Assembly (NCBI GenBank): GCA_963795935.1
Contig: CAWCJO010000020.1
Coordinates: forward strand, 1 to 64,000
Length of the DNA stretch: 64,000 bases
Direction: 5' to 3'
Source: JAICMB01 sp963795935
GTDB taxonomy: Bacteria > Acidobacteriota > Terriglobia > Bryobacterales > Bryobacteraceae
The position numbers were made by a program, and so were the translations under genes. This document shows, piece by piece, positions 44,456-53,992 of the stretch (position 1 is its first letter; each line of letters opens with the position of its first letter). A model generated the notes under the pieces. That model ran no database searches. It worked only from the letters and a program-made list of their open reading frames with translations, and was not told the DNA's origin.

Positions 44456-47400
44456 ATGCTTCGATCTACGCATTTTCTCGCTCTTGCGCTTCTTTCTTTC
44501 ATTGCCGCGGCCACCGTGATCGCGCAGGTCAACGGACGCCTCACCGGGACCGTTACCGATCCATCCGGCGCCGATATCGCCGGGGCCGCGGTCGCGCTCT
44601 ACTTGCCGGGCGGCACGACGCCGATCGCCACTACAAAAACCACCGCGGACGGCAATTTCGACTTCGCTTCCCTCAGTCCCGGCGTCTATACGCTCACGGT
44701 CGAAGTCTCCGGATTTACCAAATATACGGCCGATAACGTCAAAATCGATCCGGTGCGGCAAACTTCGTTCCCGCCCATACGGATGGCTATCCAAGCCACC
44801 CAGGCCACCGTCGAGGTCAGCGGCTCCGCTCAAAGCGTGGATACCAGTTCCGTCGAAGTGAACACCACCGTCACGCAGGAACAGGTCACAAATCTTCCCG
44901 TGCTCGACCGTCAGGTCAGCAATCTCTTTTACACGCAGCCTGGCGTGAACAGCAACGGCCGGTCGGATACCGTGATTAACGGGGTACGCGCTCAAAACAC
45001 CAACGTCACGTTGGATGGCGTCAATATACAGGACAACTTCATCCGCATCAACGGCATCGACTACATCCCGAACAAGCTCACTATCGGCGAGGTTTCGGAA
45101 CTCACGGTCTCCACTTCCAACCTCAACCCCAGCATTGGAGGCAACGCCAGCGCCATCAGCCTGTCCACTCCGTCGGGTACGGATCAGTTTCACGGCAATG
45201 CTTACTGGTACAACCGCAACAGCTTCCTCTCCGCGAATGACTGGTTTAATAACAAGGACGGCGTCTCCCGTCCATTCCTGAACCTGAACCAGTTCGGCGG
45301 CTCGATTGGCGGACCCATAAAGAAAGACAAGCTGTTCTTCTTTACAACGTACGAAACTTACGATCTCCACCAGTTTTCGCCGGAGCTGACCACCATTCTG
45401 ACCCCCACGGCGCGTCAGGGCATCTTGCAGTATCTCGGCCCCACTGGGCAAGTCCAGCAGTTCAATGTGCTGCAGAATCCCGGCGCAACGCCCGCGCCGC
45501 TGACAATTGACCCCTACATTCAAACTCTCCTTTCCCAAATGCCTACGGCCGGCAACAGTACCGCCAGCGGCGATCAGTTGAACACCACGGGTTATCAGTT
45601 TAACGCCCGGTCCAACGAGCGCCGAGACAGTCTCGTCGGCAAGCTGGACTACAATCTTTCGCCGAAAAGCGCCTTCAGCGCCACCTACCGTTGGAACCGC
45701 GATAACGTCGATCGTCCGGACGTTGTCAGCACCTTTTCCGTCATCCCGCCGGTATCCAACCGCAACAACGCCAATCTCGCGTCATTGAGCTGGCGCTTTA
45801 GCCCCACGGCCACGCTCACCAATGAATTGCGCGGCGGCGCCAATATTACTAAGGCTCCCTTTGATGTCGCCGGCGGCGAGCCCCCGTTTCTCTTGAATAC
45901 CGGAGCGCCGGTCCCGTCCGCGGTGGGTACGCTCTTTACAAATCCCGTGAGCACCTTCCTGCCGCAAGGCCGTTTCACGGATACCTACAACATTCAGGAC
46001 AACGCCAACTGGGTGCACGGCAAGCACTCGATTTCTTTCGGTTTCCAGACACAGCAGATCCGTGTCCACGCCTTCAATTACGGCGGCATCGTTCCTGAAT
46101 ACGCGCTCGGCTATTCCACGACAAATCCCTATGGCTATAGCCCCGGAGACATTCCCGGCGCCAATTCCACCGCAATCAATACCGCCAATGAGCTGCTTGC
46201 CGATCTTACCGGCATGGTCGTCTACGGAGCGCAAAGCTTCAACGTCACCAGCGCGAACTCCGGATATGTTCCGGGAGCTCCGTCGACCCAGCACATTTCA
46301 TTCAACGACTATGCGGGCTACGTCTCCGACACCTGGAAACTCAGCCACAAGCTTACCGCTATTCTCGGCGTGCGCTGGGATTACTTCCCGCCGGTCACTG
46401 AGGCGCACGGACTGTTCCTGGAACCGCAGCTCATCGACAACAACCCGATTCAAACCTTGCTCAGCAATGCCACGTTGAATCTCGCCGGGGCCCCTGGCAA
46501 ACCTCTCTACCATTCCGATCTGAACAACTTCGCTCCGAACATCGGACTCGCGTATGATCCATTCGGGCATGGCAAGACCGTCATCCGCGCCGGGTACAGC
46601 ATTAACTATGCCCAGGACGACCTGCTCGAAGGAGTGCTGAACGCGCTTTCCATCAACACCGGACTGGTCGGCACCGGGACCGTGAACAACGTCCAGGGGC
46701 GGCTGTCCACCCCGCCATCGATCGCGGCTCCTATATTTCAACTGCCCGTAACGACCGCCCAAAATTTTATTGCGACAGGCGGCAACAACGTCCAGGGTCT
46801 TGTCGATCCCAATCTGCGCACCCCTTACGTTCAGGAGTGGAACTTTGGCCTCCAGCACGAGATGAAAGGGATCGTTCTGGAGGCAAGTTATATCGGTAAT
46901 CATGCCATCAAACTGCTGCGCCAAATCGATTACAACCAGATCAATATCAACCAGGGCGGCTACTTACAGGATTTCATCAACGCCCGGGCCAACGGTTACG
47001 CTTCCCTCACGGCGGGCCACGGCTTCAACGCGACTTACAACCCGGCCATCCCCGGCAGCGTCGCTCTGCCGTTCTTTAATACCTTGCCCGGAAGCGGGCT
47101 TCTGACCAATTCGACCGTGGCAAGCTATATCCTCAATGGCCAAGCGGCAACGCTCGCGCAAGTCTACCAGAGCAATGGCTTGCTTCCAACCAATAACCCC
47201 AACTTCTCCTTTTTCCCTAATCCCAACGCGCTCTATTCGAGCCTGCTCACTAACTACTCCCAGTCCTTCTACAACGGACTGCAGCTCCAGGCTCTCAAGC
47301 GGACCAGGAGCGGTCTGCAGTTTCAGGTAAGCTACGTCTTCAGCAAAGTCTTGAGCGATACCAGCGTCGAGCGAGGCCTCGACGCGCTTCTCGACAATGC

Positions 47401-48076
47401 CAACCCGCACCTGGAATGGGCGCGCGCGCCCTGGGACCTGACTCATGCGATCAAGCTCAACCACTATTACCCGATTCCAGCAGGCGCCGGACACCGCTTC
47501 AGCTACAGGCCCTTGAATCGCATCCTGGGCGGCTGGGGCGTCAGCGGCTTTCTCACTATCCAATCCGGTCCGCCGGTATCCATTCTCTCCGCATATGGAA
47601 CTCTCAACCGCAGCGCCCGCTCCGGCGAGAACACCGTCGACACCAATCTTACGCTGGGTCAGTTGCAAAACATCACGGGTCTCTTCGTCACCGGCAACGG
47701 CCCGTATTTCGTGAACCCGGCGAACGTCAATCCCGTAAACGGAGAAGGCATAGCTCCTTTTACCTCTCCCGGATCTTTCTCCGGACAGGTCTTCTATGAC
47801 CCGGGTCCGGGCACGGTAGGACAACTTGCGCGCCGCATCCTGAGCGGACCATGGTTTAAGAACTACAATATGGCTATCCTGAAGGACATCCCCATCACGG
47901 AGCGCCAGCACCTGCAACTCCGGGCGGACTTCTACAATCTGCTGAACCATCCGAACTTCGCCGTGGGCGACCAGAATATCAATAGCGTAAACTTCGGTCA
48001 GATTACATCGCAGCTCTACAGCGCCGAAGGCGTCGGACCGCGCCTCGTTCAGTTTGGTCTGTTCTATAGGTTCTGA
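44456..48076 (+). CDS. large Oar-like TonB-dependent receptor
   Basis: 1206 residues from ATG 44456 (MLRSTHFLALALLSFIAAAT, signal peptide). The longer frame to 44348 lacks a leader. Carboxypeptidase-regulatory domain ~25-110 (GRLTGTVTDPSGADIAGAAV, GVYTLTVEVSGFTKYTADNV). Plug: VTQEQVTNLPVLDRQVSNLF and NGVRAQNTNVTLDGVNIQDN. Barrel: SIGGPIKKDKLFFFTTYETY, then LTAILGVRWDYFPPVTEAHG, and the C-terminal strand RLVQFGLFYRF. It is about 120 residues longer than the other receptors here, mainly in barrel loops. The gene stands alone with its own upstream region. Confidence 0.9.
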   Translation: MLRSTHFLALALLSFIAAATVIAQVNGRLTGTVTDPSGADIAGAAVALYLPGGTTPIATTKTTADGNFDFASLSPGVYTLTVEVSGFTKYTADNVKIDPVRQTSFPPIRMAIQATQATVEVSGSAQSVDTSSVEVNTTVTQEQVTNLPVLDRQVSNLFYTQPGVNSNGRSDTVINGVRAQNTNVTLDGVNIQDNFIRINGIDYIPNKLTIGEVSELTVSTSNLNPSIGGNASAISLSTPSGTDQFHGNAYWYNRNSFLSANDWFNNKDGVSRPFLNLNQFGGSIGGPIKKDKLFFFTTYETYDLHQFSPELTTILTPTARQGILQYLGPTGQVQQFNVLQNPGATPAPLTIDPYIQTLLSQMPTAGNSTASGDQLNTTGYQFNARSNERRDSLVGKLDYNLSPKSAFSATYRWNRDNVDRPDVVSTFSVIPPVSNRNNANLASLSWRFSPTATLTNELRGGANITKAPFDVAGGEPPFLLNTGAPVPSAVGTLFTNPVSTFLPQGRFTDTYNIQDNANWVHGKHSISFGFQTQQIRVHAFNYGGIVPEYALGYSTTNPYGYSPGDIPGANSTAINTANELLADLTGMVVYGAQSFNVTSANSGYVPGAPSTQHISFNDYAGYVSDTWKLSHKLTAILGVRWDYFPPVTEAHGLFLEPQLIDNNPIQTLLSNATLNLAGAPGKPLYHSDLNNFAPNIGLAYDPFGHGKTVIRAGYSINYAQDDLLEGVLNALSINTGLVGTGTVNNVQGRLSTPPSIAAPIFQLPVTTAQNFIATGGNNVQGLVDPNLRTPYVQEWNFGLQHEMKGIVLEASYIGNHAIKLLRQIDYNQININQGGYLQDFINARANGYASLTAGHGFNATYNPAIPGSVALPFFNTLPGSGLLTNSTVASYILNGQAATLAQVYQSNGLLPTNNPNFSFFPNPNALYSSLLTNYSQSFYNGLQLQALKRTRSGLQFQVSYVFSKVLSDTSVERGLDALLDNANPHLEWARAPWDLTHAIKLNHYYPIPAGAGHRFSYRPLNRILGGWGVSGFLTIQSGPPVSILSAYGTLNRSARSGENTVDTNLTLGQLQNITGLFVTGNGPYFVNPANVNPVNGEGIAPFTSPGSFSGQVFYDPGPGTVGQLARRILSGPWFKNYNMAILKDIPITERQHLQLRADFYNLLNHPNFAVGDQNINSVNFGQITSQLYSAEGVGPRLVQFGLFYRF

Positions 48077-48142
48077 GGCGGACCGCGCCGCCCGCCCGCG
48101 GTCATCCCGACTCGCCTGCATGCGGGCGGCGTCGCGGTGTTG

Positions 48143-48148
48143 TATAAT
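48143..48148 (+). promoter_or_regulatory. consensus -10 box TATAAT before the Yip1-type gene
   Basis: TATAAT at 48143-48148 is a perfect -10 hexamer preceded by TG. It lies 11 bases before ATG 48160, so the predicted transcript would have a leader of only ~5 bases. No -35 box near consensus stands 17 bases upstream. Confidence 0.45.
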
Positions 48149-48159
48149 TCACCAACGCC

Positions 48160-48882
48160 ATGTCACAGGAATCCACCGCTATCGCGCGCGAGGATATGGG
48201 CGGTAAGCCGCCCAGCGCCGCCGGAATTTTCAACGTTTTTATCGACCCCGCCGCCACCGCCCGGAGCGTGCCGGCCCCGCGGGCGTGGCTCGCGCCTCTC
48301 ATCGTCATTTCCATTGCCACCGTCCTCTACGCCTGGTTCACCATCCCCATCACGATGCGCGTCATCATGCTGAATCCGCCCAACGGCGCCTCTGGCGAGA
48401 ATCTCGAGCGCATGCGCGGCATCATGGAAACAACATATAAGGTTTTCGCTTTCGCCAGTCCCGCCATTGTCATCGGCATGATTGCGCTCCTGGCTCTTCT
48501 CGTCTCCCTGATGTGCTCGGCGCTGAGCGTCAAGACCAAGTTTCGCGACGTCTTCACGCTCCTCAGCGCCTGCTCCCTGATCACCGTGCTTCAGCTTGCC
48601 GCCATGTACTTCGTGCTGCGAGCCAAGGGAGACGACCTTCAAAGCGTGCAGCAGCTTTCGCCCTCCTTCGGCCTCGATATCTTTTTCTCGGATCTCAAAG
48701 GCCCCCTGTTCGCAATCCTGAATTTCTTTTCGATCTTCGAAGTCTGGTACCTCGTCATGCTGGCCCTCAGCCTCGCCTATCTAACCCGCTCATCCAAGGG
48801 GAAGGCCTTCCTCGCGATCACGCCGGCGTGGCTGTTGCCCTTGCTCTTCAAGGTGGTGGGCTCCTTTTTCGCAAAGAGCTAA
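48160..48882 (+). CDS. YIP1-family integral membrane protein
   Basis: 240 residues. After a cytoplasmic N-terminus (GIFNVFIDPAATARSVPAPR, a usual lead-in of bacterial Yip1-domain proteins) there are about five helices: APLIVISIATVLYAWFTI, FASPAIVIGMIALLALLVSL, LLSACSLITVLQLAAMYFVL, FFSIFEVWYLVMLALSLAYL and ITPAWLLPLLFKVVGSFFA. The specific role is unknown; relatives are of unclear function in bacteria. A strong -10 box suggests its own promoter. No neighbour points to a pathway. Confidence 0.75.
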   Translation: MSQESTAIAREDMGGKPPSAAGIFNVFIDPAATARSVPAPRAWLAPLIVISIATVLYAWFTIPITMRVIMLNPPNGASGENLERMRGIMETTYKVFAFASPAIVIGMIALLALLVSLMCSALSVKTKFRDVFTLLSACSLITVLQLAAMYFVLRAKGDDLQSVQQLSPSFGLDIFFSDLKGPLFAILNFFSIFEVWYLVMLALSLAYLTRSSKGKAFLAITPAWLLPLLFKVVGSFFAKS

Positions 48883-49056
48883 GGCTCCGTCCCAGAACTT
48901 ACTCCCCCGCCGCATTTCGCGCCCGGTCATCACCAGCGGACCGCCCTTACACAACTCCACTCCTCCGCGCATTTCGCCCCGCCCAATCTAGGAACGTCTA
49001 GGGTCCAGACGGGATTGCGGCGCCCCGTCTCTTGCCGTAAGATCTCAATAGGTAAA

Positions 49057-49521
49057 GTGCCGCAAAAAGGACCGGACCAGACGCGCCCGCACATTGTCTC
49101 GATCCAAGACAGCCGTCCCGATGGACGCCTCTTCGAGGAAGCGTTCCGGCAGGATGACGCGGACATAGAACTGCTGACGTTGTATTCCGTCGAGAAAGCC
49201 CTGGACCGGCTGCGCGATCCCGCGCGCGAACTCCCGCTGCTCATCCTGCTGTCGGCGAAGTTCCCGACTACGACGGCCGCCGATGTGCTGCGGTCGCTAA
49301 AGTCCGACACGCGGCTGCGGCCAATCCCGGTATTGGTCTTCGGGACGTATCTCTTTCCGGAAGAGATTGAAGAGCTGTTCGCGGAGCAAGCCGGATCGGT
49401 CATCGAGGTGCCCGGCGATCTAGCCGAACTGGAGCGAAACGTCCGCTTGATTAAGCAGTATTGGCTCGGCATCGCGGGACTTCCACGGCTGCACGCGTTG
49501 CGGGAGCCATCCCACGTTTAG
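49057..49521 (+). CDS. degenerate receiver-domain protein lacking the phospho-acceptor Asp
   Basis: About 154 residues (GTG 49057; a TTG at 49015 is possible). The CheY-like pattern is clear: PHIVSIQDSRPDGRLFEEAF with the acidic pocket reduced to one Asp, YSVEKALDRLRDPARELPLL, then LLILLSAKFPTTTAADVLRS where the phosphorylatable Asp is replaced by Ser, IPVLVFGTYLFPEEIEELF with the Thr of the switch, and SVIEVPGDLAELERNV where the Lys of the KP motif is replaced. Such pseudo-receivers act without phosphorylation, often by protein contact. There is no output domain. It lies next to no histidine kinase and is convergent with the aldo/keto reductase. Confidence 0.72.
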   Translation: MPQKGPDQTRPHIVSIQDSRPDGRLFEEAFRQDDADIELLTLYSVEKALDRLRDPARELPLLILLSAKFPTTTAADVLRSLKSDTRLRPIPVLVFGTYLFPEEIEELFAEQAGSVIEVPGDLAELERNVRLIKQYWLGIAGLPRLHALREPSHV

Positions 49522-49530
49522 GCCCCCAGT

Positions 49531-50445
49531 TTAGGCAATGATCGCGTCGATCTCGCCGATTTCCTCCGGCGTGAGTTTCCACGCGGCCGATTTCGCGTTC
49601 GCCCGCGCCTGCTCGGGCGAAGACGCTCCAGCGATAACGGACGCGACCGCGGGCCTGGCCAGCAACCAGGCAAACGCGAGTTCTAGAATCGTATGCCCGC
49701 GCGCTTCGGCGAAGCGAATCAGCCCCTCCACAATCTCGAGGTTACGCTCTGTAAACACCTTCGGCCCGAACCCCGCGTCCGCCCGGCTGCCCTTAGGAAA
49801 AGGTTTGCCCTTGCGATATTTGCCTGTCAGAAGTCCATTCGCCAACGGGAAAAAAGGAAGGAACGCGATGCCCGTGCGCTCGCATTCCGGCAGCACTTCA
49901 TGCTCCGGGTCGCGATGCATCAAGCTGTACTGATTCTGCACGCTCACGAAGCGCGCCGCCCCTTGCTTCACCGCGGCCTCCGCCTCCCTGAGCTGTTCAG
50001 CGGAAAAATTGGAGCACCCGATTTCGCGCGCCTTCCCGGCCGTTACCAGTTCATTGAGCGCTCCCAGCGTATCCGCGATTGGCGTGTCCGGGTCCGGCTG
50101 ATGCAGTTGGTATAAGTCGATGCGGTCCGTCCCCAGCCGCTTCAAGCTGTCCTCGACCGCCTGACGGACGTACTCCGGCTTCGCCCCCCGGCGGCGCTCG
50201 TCCATCTTCATCCCGAATTTTGTCGCCACGGTCGCTTCCCCGCGCCGCCCGCCCAGCGCCCGCCCCAGAAACTGTTCGCTTTCACCCCCGCCGTAAATGT
50301 CGGCCGTGTCAAAGAAGTTCACGCCGCTGTCCAAAGCCGCCGCAACCACCTTCGCCGTCGCCTCCGCATCGATGCGCCACCCGAAATTGTTGCAGCCCAG
50401 TCCCACCGTCGAGACCCGAAGCGAGCCGATTCGCCGCGTTTCCAT
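49531..50445 (-). CDS. aldo/keto reductase
   Basis: 304 residues, TIM-barrel NADPH-dependent oxidoreductase. Catalytic tetrad visible: Asp46 in NFFDTADIYGGGESE, Tyr51, Lys76 in ATVATKFGMKMDERRRG, and His115 in DLYQLHQPDPDTP. Cofactor-binding features are in AREIGCSNFSAEQLREAE and VIAGASSPEQARANAKS near the C-terminus. Family members reduce sugars and aldehydes; the closest-looking type is the large group of general stress or sugar reductases (YajO/YhdN-like), with no clear substrate. ATG 50445 has no strong ribosome binding site. Upstream on the same strand lies the sugar isomerase gene, 17 bases away. Confidence 0.9.
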   Translation of the reverse strand: METRRIGSLRVSTVGLGCNNFGWRIDAEATAKVVAAALDSGVNFFDTADIYGGGESEQFLGRALGGRRGEATVATKFGMKMDERRRGAKPEYVRQAVEDSLKRLGTDRIDLYQLHQPDPDTPIADTLGALNELVTAGKAREIGCSNFSAEQLREAEAAVKQGAARFVSVQNQYSLMHRDPEHEVLPECERTGIAFLPFFPLANGLLTGKYRKGKPFPKGSRADAGFGPKVFTERNLEIVEGLIRFAEARGHTILELAFAWLLARPAVASVIAGASSPEQARANAKSAAWKLTPEEIGEIDAIIA

Positions 50446-50462
50446 GTCTAATTAAAATTAAA

Positions 50463-51414
50463 TCAAGCGCTCACCGGCGGCACCAGCGTCTTCAGATACT
50501 CGTGCGCCACGCGGAAGCCCCGCTTGTATTGCTCGGTGAAGTTGCCGCCCTCATACGCGGGATAGTAAAACGCGTCTTCGTTCTCGATATTCATCGCGCC
50601 CGTGTAGCCCATTTCCGCCAGCACCGAGAAGAAGCCCTTCCAATCCACCGACCCGTATCCCGGAACGCGAAAACGCCACCAGCGCGCATGATTGACCGGT
50701 TCGATCCCGGCCCGCCGCACTACGTGCCACAGGATCTCCGTGTCCTTGAGATGCACGTCGTAAATCTTCGACGAGAACTCGCGCGCCGCCGCCACCGGGT
50801 CCATAAACTGCCACACCAGGTGCGACGGATCGAACTGCAGACCCACGTTCGGGCTATCGTTGAACGCCTTGAAAAGAGCCTCCCAGCCCACCGGCCCCGT
50901 CGCGATATTGGGGCCGCCGCGCGTACGGTTCCCACAGAATCCGCACCTTGTTCCGCTCCAGCGCCGGGAAATATTTCTCGCTGTACACCCGCACGATCTC
51001 GTCCACCTGCTGCGCCAGCGGTTGCCCCTTGATGGTGCCGGACTGGCCGCCGATATTCGGAATCCCGAGTTTTCCGCACAGCTCGATGCACTTGACCGTG
51101 TACTGGTTCTGCCGCTCGCGTTTCGCCGGGTCGGGGTCGATGTGATTGCCATCCACGGCGAGCGACGATACATAAATTCCCGAGCTTTGGATCTTGTCCT
51201 TGATCGCTTGAATGGCGGCATCGTCCAGTTTGTCCGGGTCCAGCCGGAGTTGCATGCTCGTGAACCCTTCCCCCTTGACCCATTCCAGGTTGGAATCCGA
51301 GTACGCGCACAACACCCCCAGCCTCGGCTTCCAATTCGGAGGACGAACGCGTTGCGCCCGAGCGGCGGCGGCGGCCGAAACGGCGGTCAGAACAGTGCGG
51401 CGAGTAAGGGTCAC
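50463..51414 (-). CDS. exported sugar phosphate isomerase/epimerase-like protein, one frameshift
   Basis: TIM-barrel protein of ~316 residues when joined. N-terminal half, from GTG 51414: leader LTRRTVLTAVSAAAAARAQR (twin-arginine-like), then LGVLCAYSDSNLEWVKGEGF and YVSSLAVDGNHIDPDP. The reading shifts at about 50930, after ALERNKVRILWEPY, and continues in frame with PNIATGPVGWEALFKAFND, VGLQFDPSHLVWQFMDP, YDVHLKDTEILW and MNIENEDAFYYPAYEGG. The putative metal ligands (Glu before the break; Asp in QFDPSH; His in DVHLKD; Glu in NIENED) fit this family. It is a second exported isomerase, resembling the one at 8.4 kb. It precedes the aldo/keto reductase, which suggests linked sugar metabolism. 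Confidence 0.8.
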
Positions 51415-51516
51415 CACACGACAATACTGCGCCTCGCGGTCGCCGCGCAACAATCCTCTTGCTTTCCTCACCGCTGTAGTGTACTTCTTAATGGAAAGGG
51501 CTTTTCACTAAAGATC

Positions 51517-52122
51517 ATGACGATCTTCGACCTCCTCTTCATCCTGGTGTTCCTGACCTGCGCCGCCGCCCTCGTCCTGGCCTGCTGGAACGCGTTGCGC
51601 GGCCGCCGCGATACCGCCACTTGGATGCTGAAGCGCATTGCCGCGTTCGCGTCGGCATACCTCGCAATCGTGGTGGTCGTCGCGCTCGCGTCCCCTCAAC
51701 GAATCATTGCCGCCGGGACAAATCAATGCGCCGACGATTGGTGCATAGCTGTGCTCCGCGCTCAGCGCTGGCCGGTTAAAGATTCGAAATGGCTCGCCGT
51801 GACATTGCGAGTCTCCAGCCGCGCCCTCAGAGTCGAGCAATCGGCCCGCGACGCCCGCGTCTACCTGATCAATAACGATGGCCGCCATTACGAATCCCCC
51901 GCCCCGCTCCAAGCCGCTTACGAAAGCGCCAACGGTCCGGCGATCCCACTCAGCGTCCGCCTGCGGCCCGGCGAAGCAATCCTCACCACGCGCGTTTTTG
52001 AAGCGCCGCCCCCCGTTGGCCATCTCCGTCTGGTCCTCGTCCACGGAGGATGGCCCGCATTGTTTGTGATCGGCGACAGCCACAGCCTGTTTCACAAACG
52101 AACGGTGATGCGCCTCGACTAA
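51517..52122 (+). CDS. membrane-anchored protein of unknown function
   Basis: 201 residues from ATG 51517. Two N-terminal helices (LLFILVFLTCAAALVLACW and IAAFASAYLAIVVVVALAS) are followed by an outside domain of ~140 residues: CADDWCIAVLRAQRWPVKDS with a possible CxxxxC disulfide, then LAVTLRVSSRALRVEQSARD, VYLINNDGRHYESPAP and LRPGEAILTTRVFEAPPPVG in a beta-sandwich pattern. No known motif is recognised. The ribosome binding site is weak. It sits alone between the isomerase and threonine synthase. Confidence 0.6.
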   Translation: MTIFDLLFILVFLTCAAALVLACWNALRGRRDTATWMLKRIAAFASAYLAIVVVVALASPQRIIAAGTNQCADDWCIAVLRAQRWPVKDSKWLAVTLRVSSRALRVEQSARDARVYLINNDGRHYESPAPLQAAYESANGPAIPLSVRLRPGEAILTTRVFEAPPPVGHLRLVLVHGGWPALFVIGDSHSLFHKRTVMRLD

Positions 52123-52156
52123 CCGCGCGTGCTACCGTCTGATTTCACCCATACCA

Positions 52157-53389
52157 ATGCGACGGTCGAATGTGACTCATCTTGAATGCGCCGCCTGCTC
52201 CAAGCGGTATGAGGCAGGCGCGCTGCACAATCTGTGCGATTGCGGAGGGCCGCTGCTGGTCCGCTACGATCTCGAAGCCATACGCCAAACCTGGCCGCGC
52301 GATTCCATCGCCGACGGTCCCGATACGATGTGGCGCTACGCTCCCATCCTCCCCGTGCGCGATCCGGCGCATATCGTTTCCTTGGGCGAAGGCATGACGC
52401 CGTTGATTCACGCCCGCCGTCTCGGAGAGAGGCTCGGGGCGGCCGAGGTCTGGGTCAAGGATGAAGGGATCAATCCCACCGGGTCCTTCAAAGCTCGCGG
52501 ACTTTCCTGCGCCATCTCGATGGGCATCGAATTGGGCGTCCGCAAATTTGCGATTCCCTCGGCCGGCAATGCCGCCAGCGCCATGGCCGCCTATTGCGCC
52601 GCCGCCGGCGTGGAGGCCCACATCTTCATGCCGCAAGACGTCCCGCAGGCGAACTACATCGAGTGCAAAGCTTTCGGCGCCCACGTCACGCTTGTCGATG
52701 GGCTCATTAGCGATTGCGGCAAAATCGTTGCCGCGCGCAAAGATTCAGAGGGCTGGTTCGACGTCAGCACCCTCAAGGAGCCCTACCGCATCGAAGGCAA
52801 GAAAACCATGGGCTACGAGGTCGCCGAGCAGTTCGGCTGGACCGTGCCCGGCGCCATCTTCTACCCCGCCGGCGGCGGAGTCGGCATGATCGGAATGTGG
52901 AAAGCCTTCGCCGAAATGGAGGCCCTCGGGTGGATCGGCCCCCAGCGCCCCAAGATGATCTGCGTCCAGGCCGCCGGCTGCGCGCCCATTGTCAAAGCGT
53001 TCGAGGAAGGAAAATCCCGCAGCGATTTTTGGGACAACGCCGCGACAGTGGCCAGCGGCCTGCGCGTGCCCAAAGCCCTCGGTGACTTTTTGGTGCTCAA
53101 CGCCGCGCGCGAGAGCGGAGGCACGGCCATCGCCGTCGACGATTCCGAGATGCTCGACGCCGCAATCGAGTTGGCTTCCTCTGAGGGCATCTTCGCCGCG
53201 CCGGAAGGCGCCGCCTGCGTCGCGGCTCTCCGTAAGCTGCTGGAAACCGGCTTCCTGACCCCCTCCGAGCGCATCGTGCTCTACAACACCGGCTCTGGCT
53301 TAAAATACCTGGAAGCCTACTCCACGCGCTTTCCCCGCGCCGCCGCGGGCGAACAAGACAAGCTCGGCGGCCTCATCACCCCCCGATGA
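52157..53389 (+). CDS. thrC: threonine synthase
   Basis: 410 residues, fold-type II PLP enzyme making threonine from O-phosphohomoserine. An N-terminal zinc-ribbon-like motif (LECAACSKRYEAG ... LCDCGG) is followed by the PLP core: SLGEGMTPLIHARRLGERL, WVKDEGINPTGSFKARGLSC with the Schiff-base Lys at ~112, AIPSAGNAASAMAAYCAAAG, and the phosphate-binding GGGVGM loop in IFYPAGGGVGMIGMWKAF. It is the class often annotated threonine synthase in Acidobacteria; cysteate synthase-like activity is a less likely alternative. No other threonine genes are next to it. Its TGA overlaps the ATG of the Uma2 gene. Confidence 0.88.
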   Translation: MRRSNVTHLECAACSKRYEAGALHNLCDCGGPLLVRYDLEAIRQTWPRDSIADGPDTMWRYAPILPVRDPAHIVSLGEGMTPLIHARRLGERLGAAEVWVKDEGINPTGSFKARGLSCAISMGIELGVRKFAIPSAGNAASAMAAYCAAAGVEAHIFMPQDVPQANYIECKAFGAHVTLVDGLISDCGKIVAARKDSEGWFDVSTLKEPYRIEGKKTMGYEVAEQFGWTVPGAIFYPAGGGVGMIGMWKAFAEMEALGWIGPQRPKMICVQAAGCAPIVKAFEEGKSRSDFWDNAATVASGLRVPKALGDFLVLNAARESGGTAIAVDDSEMLDAAIELASSEGIFAAPEGAACVAALRKLLETGFLTPSERIVLYNTGSGLKYLEAYSTRFPRAAAGEQDKLGGLITPR

Positions 53390-53929
53390 CCAAAATGACG
53401 ATCGAAGATTTTGAGAAACTCCCGCAAGCCCTTTGTCGACAACCACGAACTGATCGGCGGAGAACTCGTGGACGTCTCGGGAAACACGTTCCTTCATAAT
53501 CGCCTGCGCGATCTTTTGATTGCGATGCTGCTGGATTATGTCGAGAAGAACAATCTGGGCAGGATGATCTCGGAGCAGGACTTCGCGTTCGGCGAGGATG
53601 CCCACCGCCCGGACGTCTCGTTCATAGGCCCCGGCAAATTGCCGCTGCTGGAAAACCACCGTCGTGTCCAGCCCTTCGTCCCCGACCTCGCCATCGAAAT
53701 CGTTTCACCGGAGGACACCTTCATGTTGATATCGAAAGCGCGCAAGTACCGCCGCGCCGGCACGCGCGAGGTATGGATTCTGTATGTAGACGAGCGCGAG
53801 GCACTCATGTATACGCCCGAGCGCGACGCTATCCTGACCGAAAACGACTTCTTCAGCTCCCCGCAGATCCCCGGTTTCAGCATCCGCCTCGGCGACCTCT
53901 TCGACCGCGCCTCCCGGCCAATTCTGTAA
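53386..53929 (+). CDS. Uma2 family endonuclease-fold protein (DUF820), one frameshift
   Basis: Start at ATG 53386 (or 53395) gives MTIEDFEKLPQALC, the usual Uma2 N-terminus. A frameshift near 53425 joins it to FVDNHELIGGELVDVSGNTF, from where the frame runs to 53929. Core motifs of the PD-(D/E)XK-like fold: ELIGGELVDVSG, LGRMISEQDFAFG, DAHRPDVSFIGPG, VPDLAIEIVSPEDTFM and KYRRAGTREVWILYVDE, with the DxAIEIxSP catalytic segment intact. The role of these widespread proteins is poorly known. Length ~180 is normal. ThrC overlap suggests co-transcription. Confidence 0.82.
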
Positions 53930-53955
53930 GGCTCCAGCGTCGCCGCGTAAAACTC

Positions 53956-53992
53956 TTGACGCCGCCCGCCCGAAGATGCTACTTTTACAGCA
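53956..53992 (+). promoter_or_regulatory. promoter and candidate BlaI operator before blaI
   Basis: TTGACG (53956-53961) and TACTTT (53980-53985) form a promoter-like pair with an 18-base spacer. The -10 region lies inside an imperfect dyad TGCTACTTTTACAGCA (53977-53992) that runs into the ATG of blaI. A dyad over the -10 is where BlaI-type repressors bind, so self-repression is likely. Confidence 0.5.
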
